Shown piece after piece: positions 19,072 to 25,169 of a stretch of 64,000 bases of DNA. Below the pieces are notes generated by a model, which saw only the letters and a program-made list of their open reading frames with translations, ran no database searches and was not told the origin of the DNA. Origin of the DNA: Flagellimonas eckloniae (GTDB taxonomy: Bacteria > Bacteroidota > Bacteroidia > Flavobacteriales > Flavobacteriaceae); NCBI RefSeq assembly GCF_001413955.1, contig NZ_LCTZ01000002.1:3210501-3274500 (forward strand), in the 5' to 3' direction. Every line of letters starts with the position of its first letter. Positions within the stretch are counted from its first letter, which is position 1. The translations under genes and the position numbers were made by a program.

Positions 19072-19587
19072 GTTAGCTGCTGGTTTTTCCGTTCGGTCTT
19101 ATTTTCTTTTCGGAGATTGACATAACTATGCTTTTTGGTTGAGAATTCTTTTCGGTCAACTCATAATTTAAGTTTTCAGAAATTCCGACTGCCTCCCAAA
19201 TCATATTTTTTATTTCTTCTTTTGGGAAAGACCGAGAATCCTTGACAGAAATATGCCTTATCAACTTTCCTTTACCATTAAGTTTTACAGTTTCCTTTGT
19301 CAATTCCGCTCCACGATTAAATCCGAAATTTACATGCCCAGAGTAAACTGAAATATGACAAAAAGCATCTTTAAGTTTTTCCGATTTCGAGTAAGCCAAA
19401 GCAACTGCATTATAATTGTCCCAAATCAATTCGTTCGCTTCTGGAACCAAATCTGTAATAAAATTTCGCAATTCCAGGGTTAAGTTTTGAATTTGCGTGT
19501 CATAGGGCTCTATGAATTTTTTTAGTTGTGGATTCGGTTTCATTCCTTATCTGTTTCGTAATCTTAATTTTTCAGCCCAGCAGTAAC
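19072..19587. repeat. Inverted repeat bracketing one gene, attC-half-site-like (cassette unit)
   Basis: GTTAGCTGCTGG at 19072-19083 and CCAGCAGTAAC at 19577-19587 are inverted copies that differ by one extra base. They enclose the whole DUF1801 gene, and the stop codon TAA lies inside the first one. In integron cassettes the 5' end and the 3' half-site of one cassette are complementary in exactly this way, with unpaired bases on one side. Confidence 0.6.
19073..19543 (-). CDS. DUF1801-domain protein
   Basis: A 156-residue soluble protein with the DUF1801 pattern: an opening helix (LKKFIEPYDTQIQNLTLELRNFI), VPEANELIWDNYNAVALAYS, HISVYSGHVNFGFNRGAEL and LNGKGKLIRHISVKD, then a C-terminal helix. 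The family (YdhG-like) has an alpha/beta fold; the biochemical function is unknown. The gene fills the space between inverted half-site-like repeats at 19072-19083 and 19577-19587, the cleanest cassette unit in the region. Genes of this type are frequent in chromosomal cassette arrays. Confidence 0.78.
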   Translation of the reverse strand: MKPNPQLKKFIEPYDTQIQNLTLELRNFITDLVPEANELIWDNYNAVALAYSKSEKLKDAFCHISVYSGHVNFGFNRGAELTKETVKLNGKGKLIRHISVKDSRSFPKEEIKNMIWEAVGISENLNYELTEKNSQPKSIVMSISEKKIRPNGKTSS

Positions 19588-19608
19588 TTTCTGGCCGCGA
19601 GGAGTTTC

Positions 19609-19650
19609 ATAAGTAGGCGTGAGCAAGCAATTACTTATAGCCGTTGTTAT
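19609..19650. repeat. 42-bp dispersed repeat, copy 1 of 2 (R1), overlaps a stop codon
   Basis: Very similar to 24284-24325 (core TACTTATRG on the plus strand, CGCCTACTT on the minus strand). The DUF2071 gene ends inside it: the last codons and the TAA stop are made of repeat sequence. Confidence 0.8.
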
Positions 19651-20377
19651 GGATAGTTTTAGCGTTTTTATTTTTCCCCCAGGCTATCACTTTTACTCCT
19701 TTTGAATAGTGAATTTTCATGGGTTTATCCTTTATTAATTTTTCAAACCTTGGATATTTCAAATCTAATGTATCCAAGCCAACTTCATTAATTGGCCATT
19801 CCAAATGATGAATCTCAAATTCGCTAATCGACGTGTTCGTATCTTGGAAAAGAGCATATCTTTCAGTTAGCCATTTGTCCAATTCCGTTTTTTCGTTAAG
19901 CTCCTTTCCAATTACAAACTCAATGTCAAGGCTATCATTAAATTCTGGGTTTTGGGATTGATATGTTTTTTCGGTCCGATTGATTTTTGAAAACCTATAC
20001 GGAAGTCCAGAAATTCCTTTTGCAATTTTACATGACAAATTTTTCCCGCCTTCAATGCTTAAAAAGTAAACTCCGGTTTTATTATTGGACTTTACATAAG
20101 TTCGAATATTAATTTCGTCAAAATCCGAAATTGGTGGAAAAGAAGGCAGGTTTTTTGGTCTTATCTTTTCCATTGTAAAAGCAACAACCGAAATCCATGG
20201 TTTTCCTTCAAAAAGGTCAATTTCAAGTTCCTTTGGAACAAACTTTTTCAATTCAGATAATTCCACTTGCCAATGAAGAAATAATGCATTATTCCACTCT
20301 TGATAAAATTTCCAACTTTCAGTCGGCATTTTCCAAGGTCTGTGTCCAGTTGTATTTAATATCTCTCGATATTTCAT
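19631..20377 (-). CDS. DUF2071 (YqjF-like) protein
   Basis: A 248-residue soluble protein of the DUF2071 family. The start contains WNNALFLHWQVELSELKKFVPKELEIDLFEGKPWISVVAF, the typical opening of the family, followed by NIRTYVKSNNKTGVYFLSIEG, KIAKGISGLPYRFSK, and near the C-terminus the HHLEWPI segment. The fold is related to acetoacetate decarboxylase, but a function is not known. The last residues, HNNGYK, and the stop are encoded within repeat R1, so the natural end of the gene may have been lost to, or set by, a recombination site. Confidence 0.78.
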   Translation of the reverse strand: MKYREILNTTGHRPWKMPTESWKFYQEWNNALFLHWQVELSELKKFVPKELEIDLFEGKPWISVVAFTMEKIRPKNLPSFPPISDFDEINIRTYVKSNNKTGVYFLSIEGGKNLSCKIAKGISGLPYRFSKINRTEKTYQSQNPEFNDSLDIEFVIGKELNEKTELDKWLTERYALFQDTNTSISEFEIHHLEWPINEVGLDTLDLKYPRFEKLIKDKPMKIHYSKGVKVIAWGKNKNAKTIHNNGYK

Positions 20378-20446
20378 TTATTAATTTTGATTCGGCTTAA
20401 ATGACGCATAGCATGTAGACTTTGCGGGCAACAGATTTTTCTGTTA

Positions 20447-20962
20447 CTATTTATCAGAATCGAATCCATAAATGGTGGTTTGCATACCTGCAATTTTCCA
20501 TTCTCCATTTACCTTTTCCATAAGTCTAGTCTCTCTTTTCCGTCCACGTATTGAATCCTGTTGTTCATAGGTAACCCAAGCCCCGTTTTCATAGAGACGG
20601 ACATCAATTTTGTCCAACAATTTTGGTATAGGTTCCGGTTCTGGATGCTCTTCAATAAAGGTTTTGACGAATTGGCTTATTTCGTTCCAACCAACTGATT
20701 CGGAAAAACTGTTTTCAGGGAAGTCAATATAGGTTTTGGTTATGTTTGAATCATGAACCCATTTTTTCTTCCATGCATCGTAATCCCTTTCAAAAGCGGC
20801 TTTGGTTTCATTATTTAATGTTTCCAATATTGCTTTTTTCTCTGCTTCAGAGTCTATCAACGTACCTACTTCAATATTCTGATTGTCTTTTTTTACTTCT
20901 CCGCAACGTATTGAGATGAGTATAAGCAAAGACATGGGGATTAATAACTTTTTGCTGTTCAT
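20447..20962 (-). CDS. Lipoprotein with SnoaL/NTF2-like domain
   Basis: A 171-residue protein with a lipoprotein signal (LLILISIRC, lipid-modified Cys about residue 20). The mature part, EKKAILETLNNETKAAFERDYDAWKKKWVHD...WEI, a strand with RLYENGAWVTYEQQ, and the close KVNGEWKIAGMQTTIY, fits the cone-shaped NTF2/SnoaL-like fold. Such domains often bind small hydrophobic ligands; this one shows no known catalytic pair. Two bases after the stop a TAACAG motif begins, in line with other genes of the array. GATTTTTTAAC upstream and GATAAATAGTAAC at the stop are a loose inverted pair around the gene on the other strand. Confidence 0.6.
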   Translation of the reverse strand: MNSKKLLIPMSLLILISIRCGEVKKDNQNIEVGTLIDSEAEKKAILETLNNETKAAFERDYDAWKKKWVHDSNITKTYIDFPENSFSESVGWNEISQFVKTFIEEHPEPEPIPKLLDKIDVRLYENGAWVTYEQQDSIRGRKRETRLMEKVNGEWKIAGMQTTIYGFDSDK

Positions 20963-20999
20963 TTTCTTTGATTTTTTAACTTATTGCGAAAGTTTAGGT

Positions 21000-21386
21000 T
21001 TAGTTAGGTGCTGTTTTCTTTAATCTTACTCCGGGTTTTCCGGTATTCGAGTTTTTTTCAAAAGATTTAAAGCCATACCCCTTCTTCACCAATACCCTTT
21101 GAAAATTAGTTTCATAATGAATCCTCCAGCCATTATATTCATTCATTGTAGTATCGGCATCTTTGAAATAAAGAGTTCTATATTTTCCTTTGTTAAAATA
21201 ATTTCCTCTTCCATACCAGACCTGTCCATCATCTGTGATAAAAAAGTGTTTGAATGTTCCATCTGAATTGAAAATATATCTGTTACTGAACATGGCTGCA
21301 TCATTTTGTATGTAAGTATTACTATCCTGAGCTTTAGTAGTAAAGCTTATCAAAGACAGAGATATGATTAACAGTGATCTTTTCAT
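21000..21386 (-). CDS. Small secreted protein of unknown function
   Basis: I use the second Met (21386) because MKRSLLIISLSLISFTTKAQ is a clean signal peptide; a start at 21398 would add four residues. The mature part of about 108 residues has repeated aromatic strands (MFSNRYIFNSDGTFKHFFITDDGQVWYGRGNYF), as in small beta-barrel or lipocalin-like proteins of Bacteroidota. No family is recognised. The gene ends with CCTAACTAA, placing the stop inside an AAC motif, and the upstream spacer holds an R3 repeat and CACAACGTTTAGTG. Confidence 0.6.
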   Translation of the reverse strand: MKRSLLIISLSLISFTTKAQDSNTYIQNDAAMFSNRYIFNSDGTFKHFFITDDGQVWYGRGNYFNKGKYRTLYFKDADTTMNEYNGWRIHYETNFQRVLVKKGYGFKSFEKNSNTGKPGVRLKKTAPN

Positions 21387-21422
21387 TTCTAATTGCATGG
21401 TTCTACACTAAACGTTGTGCCG

Positions 21423-21479
21423 TGATTTCTACGAAAATAGAGTAAAATCGTATAACTATGATAAGGAAATCTGAGGTGT
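21423..21479. repeat. 57-bp dispersed repeat, copy 2 of 2 (R3)
   Basis: Matches 18478-18534 at 51 of 57 positions. It fills most of the 93-base spacer between the small secreted protein gene and the alpha/beta hydrolase gene. Confidence 0.85.
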
Positions 21480-21491
21480 GGGTCCTGGCTT

Positions 21492-22325
21492 TTATTGTTC
21501 AATAAATTCTATTGTCACCTTTATGGATTTTTCAGATTCCTTGCCAATCCAAAATAAATGCCCCCATTCATTGTCCAATTTAACTAGTCTTGAATTTTGA
21601 ATTTTCTCTTTGGAATGTATTGCATGTTCAAACGAAACGCTGTTGTCATATGTACTATGGATTACAAGGCTTGGGCACTCTATCTTTTTAATCGTGTCTT
21701 CACTAATATCTTGGTCTATGTCATTTAGAAATCCTCTTTTTGAGCGATAATGTTTGATGGCCGAAATGAGTTCTTCAATATCCTCTCTACGAAGTTCATG
21801 TGCTGGATACGTTGAAAATTGAGGATAAAAACTGTTGGCTATGATCTTTGGGAGAATTTTGGAAAAGAATGTAACCATGCCCCAGGTGATTCTTTCCATT
21901 TTCGGATTGAAAATTATTTGTGCTGTTTTATAGATCTTCTCGTTTTTATTGAGCCATTTTTTAGAGATAGCCGATGCAAGAATCAACTTGCTTACTTTAT
22001 CAGGATAATTAGCGGCCAGTTCAATTGCGGTCAGTCCACCTGCGGAAATACCATAAACAATGACATTGTCCAACGATAAATTATTTAGTAATTCCGATAT
22101 TAATTCGGCTGCTTGTTTTGGGGTTCGGTTTCCATTTATAGGAGTTTTGCCGTATCCAGGTCGGGAAGGATTTATTAATAGGAATTTTTCTAAATTAAAC
22201 CCTTTGTGGCAAAGTGTTTCATTACAACTTGAATGTCCACCGTGTAGAAATAAAATGGGCATTCCCTTTCCAATTGAACTGTATTCAATATCTCCAAGTG
22301 GGGTATTTGCTATTTTACAGTCCAT
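21492..22325 (-). CDS. Alpha/beta hydrolase
   Basis: A 277-residue soluble alpha/beta hydrolase. The oxyanion-hole region reads LFLHGGHSS, the nucleophile elbow is VYGISAGGLTAIELA with Ser in G-x-S-x-G, the acid is likely the Asp in STYDNSVSFEHA and the His is in NEWGHLFWIG. All three positions of the triad are thus present. Esterase, lipase or C-C hydrolase activity is possible; the sequence does not decide. It is one of the cassette-like genes; R3 lies downstream. Confidence 0.85.
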   Translation of the reverse strand: MDCKIANTPLGDIEYSSIGKGMPILFLHGGHSSCNETLCHKGFNLEKFLLINPSRPGYGKTPINGNRTPKQAAELISELLNNLSLDNVIVYGISAGGLTAIELAANYPDKVSKLILASAISKKWLNKNEKIYKTAQIIFNPKMERITWGMVTFFSKILPKIIANSFYPQFSTYPAHELRREDIEELISAIKHYRSKRGFLNDIDQDISEDTIKKIECPSLVIHSTYDNSVSFEHAIHSKEKIQNSRLVKLDNEWGHLFWIGKESEKSIKVTIEFIEQ

Positions 22326-22400
22326 ATTTCAGCTTCTTCTACTTCCCTACAATGATGTCGCATGACTATCAGTTATGGGGTAATATGCGTTAATTTTTGG

Positions 22401-23255
22401 CTACATAGTGTTGTGGCTTCTTTTTACTATTTTCTTCTGTCTAATTGATAATCTCAAAAATATAATACATACTATAAGCAATAATATTATGGACAAAATA
22501 GAATCTTCTATTCCAAATTCACTTCCTATTAATAAAACAGGGCCATCAAAATTTGAATTGATTATATGTTCTTCTTCTGTTCCAGAGAGGTTAGAACCAT
22601 AAAAGGGCTGTGCAAAGTTCCACCCCAAATGGAATGCAAAAGGGAGCCATAACCTTTTCGTGTAGGTGTACATAATACTATGCGCAAATCCAAAGGTTAA
22701 TAATAGTAGAATGGACAATAGGGTAACATTGTCATTAAACAAATGTGGGACTGTGAAAATGATGGATATTAATAGCAAAGCCAAATAAGTACCAATCCAT
22801 TTTTCTATAATTCTATAGATAATCAGTCTAAAAAAAACCTCTTCGATTAAGGCCGCTAGCACTAAAAACGAAAATGGGGCCAATAAATACGATAAGTCAG
22901 AAATACCATCAATCGAATAGTAGCCGAGTAGATAAAGAATTAAAATAACGAACGACAAAACCAAAAACCCGAAAAGAAAGCCACCAAATAATTCTGTTTT
23001 TAAATTTGTTTTGGAAAGTTCCTTAATTTCTCTTTTTTCAAATAGTTTAAAAAAATAAAAGTAGCTTACTAATAGGACAATAACAGAGAAATAATTTATT
23101 ATGGTATCTCCAATTGGCTTATAATCAATAAGATGGTAAACCATGGGTTTTGTAACCAAATTTTGAATTCCAATAAGAACTCCGAGACAGATTGCAATTC
23201 CTAAAACTATTTTTACTATAGGAAAGTGAATTATTTTTTTTAAAGTAGGTTTCAT
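22401..23255 (-). CDS. CPBP-family intramembrane metalloprotease (Abi/Rce1-like)
   Basis: A 284-residue membrane protein with about eight hydrophobic segments. The CPBP motifs are present: EEVFFR in the AALIEEVFFRLIIYRII helix, FTVPHLFND with a His, a third segment FAHSIMYTYT and the late FHLGWNF. These residues coordinate the glutamate/histidine active site of Rce1-type proteases. Bacterial members act in prenyl-protein-like processing or bacteriocin immunity, but the substrate here is unknown. The 3' end contains GCCACAACACTATGTAG, with the stop in the TAG, another spacer AAC motif. Confidence 0.85.
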   Translation of the reverse strand: MKPTLKKIIHFPIVKIVLGIAICLGVLIGIQNLVTKPMVYHLIDYKPIGDTIINYFSVIVLLVSYFYFFKLFEKREIKELSKTNLKTELFGGFLFGFLVLSFVILILYLLGYYSIDGISDLSYLLAPFSFLVLAALIEEVFFRLIIYRIIEKWIGTYLALLLISIIFTVPHLFNDNVTLLSILLLLTFGFAHSIMYTYTKRLWLPFAFHLGWNFAQPFYGSNLSGTEEEHIINSNFDGPVLLIGSEFGIEDSILSIILLLIVCIIFLRLSIRQKKIVKRSHNTM

Positions 23256-23323
23256 TGTTAAATTTCAGGCTTGATTCAAATAAGCTCTCTAACGGTTTGT
23301 ATAAATAGTCTTTTTGATGTTAT

Positions 23324-23791
23324 TTACATCTTATTTTGTTTGGTTTTTATTTCAAGATTGAAATGGTCAACCTTTTCACCTTTACCTATGGTAGATTCGT
23401 AAAATTTAATAGCCTGCTCATCTTCAGAATGTGCCTCAACAAAAATTGTTTCAATTCCATTCTTTGTGGAATACTCTTTTATGAAGTTAATTAATTCTTT
23501 TCCTATTCCTTGGTTATGAAGTTCAGTTTTTACGGCTATATCATAAATATATAATTCGCTTTTGTCATTATAATATCTTTTTAGTTCATACGCGGTCAAT
23601 CCACCAATAATTTTATCATTCTTTAATACCGCAACTGCATAAAAATCTGGTTTGGCCAATAACTTCTCCAAATGCTCTTTTGAGCCTACTGTGTGGGACT
23701 CTTCAAAAACCTCGTTCAATAATTCAATAAGATCTATAAATAAGTTTAAATCATTCTTTTGAAGTCTTGAAATTTTTAAACTTTCTTTCAT
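23324..23791 (-). CDS. GNAT acetyltransferase similar to AAC(3)-I aminoglycoside acetyltransferases
   Basis: A 155-residue GNAT protein. Along its length it follows the AAC(3)-I pattern: LIELLNEVFEE near the start, IIGGLTAYELKRYYNDKSELYIYDIAVKTELHNQGIGKELI with the acetyl-CoA loop QGIGKE, then IETIFVEAHSEDEQAIKFYESTIGK and a final DHFNLEI. AAC(3)-I enzymes transfer acetyl to the 3-amino group of gentamicin-type aminoglycosides; substrate specificity cannot be judged from sequence alone and other amines are possible. AAC(3)-I genes are classic integron cassettes, which suits its place in this array. Confidence 0.75.
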   Translation of the reverse strand: MKESLKISRLQKNDLNLFIDLIELLNEVFEESHTVGSKEHLEKLLAKPDFYAVAVLKNDKIIGGLTAYELKRYYNDKSELYIYDIAVKTELHNQGIGKELINFIKEYSTKNGIETIFVEAHSEDEQAIKFYESTIGKGEKVDHFNLEIKTKQNKM

Positions 23792-23940
23792 GTTAGTTTT
23801 CCATTAAACACAAAATGGCATATCACAGATTATAAGTTCGAATTCTTTAGTTTGGTGTAGACTTTAGCAATTTCGAGAGTATTCGGAATTTATCAAATTC
23901 GCTGTAATTGCGATTAAGCATTGTTGTGTGTTCCTATAGT

Positions 23941-24228
23941 TTATTTAATCAAAAATTTCAATTCGTCACAAGTTTTGCTTGGCACAAATTCAGTTAGTTC
24001 ATAATCCGCTACCCCGTTTTTCTTGAAAGGATCTTTTCCAATTATTTTTTCTAATTCTGATTTTGATTCAATATTCGATAAGATTATTCCACCTGTTCTT
24101 GGAATTTTTCGTCCGGAGGCAAGGAAATGTTCCAATTCATATTGTTCATTTAAAAATTCAATATGGTCGTTGAGAAATTGGTCAACTTTTTCCAATTCGG
24201 TTTTATAAGTCAGATTTATAATGAACAT
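23941..24228 (-). CDS. YciI-like (YCII-domain) protein
   Basis: A 95-residue soluble protein with the ferredoxin-like YCII pattern: MFIINLTYKTELEKVDQFLNDHIEFL with the conserved His, FLASGRKIPRTGGIIL and the Asp-Pro-Phe (DPF) motif followed by YELTEF. YciI proteins may be small enzymes or ligand-binding proteins; catalysis rests on the His-Asp pair in other members. The upstream spacer holds repeat R1, and the downstream spacer has CACACAACAATG shortly after the stop. Confidence 0.8.
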   Translation of the reverse strand: MFIINLTYKTELEKVDQFLNDHIEFLNEQYELEHFLASGRKIPRTGGIILSNIESKSELEKIIGKDPFKKNGVADYELTEFVPSKTCDELKFLIK

Positions 24229-24283
24229 TTAGATTTCTTTTTTAATTCGATTTTCACTAACATCTATTTAGGGATGATATATT

Positions 24284-24325
24284 AAAAGTAGGCGAGAACA
24301 AAGAATTACTTATGGACATTGTTAC
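24284..24325. repeat. 42-bp dispersed repeat, copy 2 of 2 (R1), overlaps a stop codon
   Basis: Very similar to 19609-19650. The 24306-25007 gene ends inside this repeat, so its last residues (NNVHK) are repeat-encoded, as in the DUF2071 gene (NNGYK). Confidence 0.8.
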
Positions 24326-25007
24326 TTGCTGGCTTTTTATTTATTATTATCTGTCCAAGTAATTCAGTTCCTTCTTGATTGAAAAAGAAAGTTGTCGAGT
24401 CACTCGGGTTTTCTTTATTCGAAATATGCAAACTTAACAGTTCGTATTTTGAGTCATACTTTTTAGTGTTATAGGTCAATTCCTCAAGTCCATTTATAGT
24501 TATATAATCTGAACTTGATTCTATCAAAGAGTTATAAATCTGTAGATTTAATTCGACACTTTGCGAACCAATACTTTTTCTCAATTCATTCTCTTTGCTA
24601 TATTTCTCTATTGTTAATTTAATTAGAGGAAGTTTAACTCTGTAGTCAATGTATAAATCTTCTCTATCCAAATACATTTGAAGCAATTTTTTAAAGAGGT
24701 CAGTGTCCGACTTTAAATCTGTTCCCTTGTATTCATCTGTATTTTTGGTAATTTTTAGATTGTTGAGTTTTATTCCACTTCTTCTAATTTCTAAATCAGC
24801 TTTATAAATACAATTGTCAGTCCAACTTCTTGCAAAGAATAATGAATCCTTATGAATGAAAATATTCCATTTCTCATCCATACTTCCTGCAAAAAACCCT
24901 CTGCCTAAAAGCTCGAACTCTTTTTGAGATAAGTCAATATCCAATTCAGTCTCGACATATTTATTTGAGAATGATTCGGCTATTTTTATTTTTCTTTCGG
25001 ATGTCAT
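24306..25007 (-). CDS. Soluble protein of unknown function, first gene of the cassette-like array
   Basis: A 233-residue protein without signal peptide or membrane segment. The N-terminal part contains GRGFFAGSMDEKWNIFIHKDSLFFARSWTDNCIYKADLEI, reminiscent of small bacterial proteins of unknown role with an RSWT motif; the rest is charged and helical. I do not recognise a family. On the minus strand it is preceded by GTTACCTGCAAGCT and ends with AGCCAGCAAGTAAC, a near-complementary pair (25012-25026 and 24321-24335) that brackets the gene as in a cassette. The reading frame runs through the end motif and stops within repeat R1. Confidence 0.6.
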   Translation of the reverse strand: MTSERKIKIAESFSNKYVETELDIDLSQKEFELLGRGFFAGSMDEKWNIFIHKDSLFFARSWTDNCIYKADLEIRRSGIKLNNLKITKNTDEYKGTDLKSDTDLFKKLLQMYLDREDLYIDYRVKLPLIKLTIEKYSKENELRKSIGSQSVELNLQIYNSLIESSSDYITINGLEELTYNTKKYDSKYELLSLHISNKENPSDSTTFFFNQEGTELLGQIIINKKPASNNVHK

Positions 25008-25011
25008 TTTT

Positions 25012-25066
25012 CAGCTTGCAGGTAACGTTAGGATATATAAACCTAGCCAAAAAAGTAAATATATCC
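25012..25066. repeat. Right boundary of the cassette-like array: GTAACGTTA site and flanking inverted repeat
   Basis: Reading the minus strand toward the array, an inverted repeat (GGATATATA at 25031-25039 and AATATATCC at 25058-25066) is followed by TAACGTTACC, which is itself palindromic, and then the first gene. Upstream lies a TonB receptor gene with no array features. Hence this is the likely edge of the array; an attI-like role is speculative. Confidence 0.4.
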
Positions 25067-25169
25067 AGGGGTTATCTTCCACTTTTTTAGAAAGCAGTAT
25101 AACACAAATACAGCAACAACCTCTGGTATACAGGAAAAAATATAACTTAAATTTAAACGGGTCTAGTGT

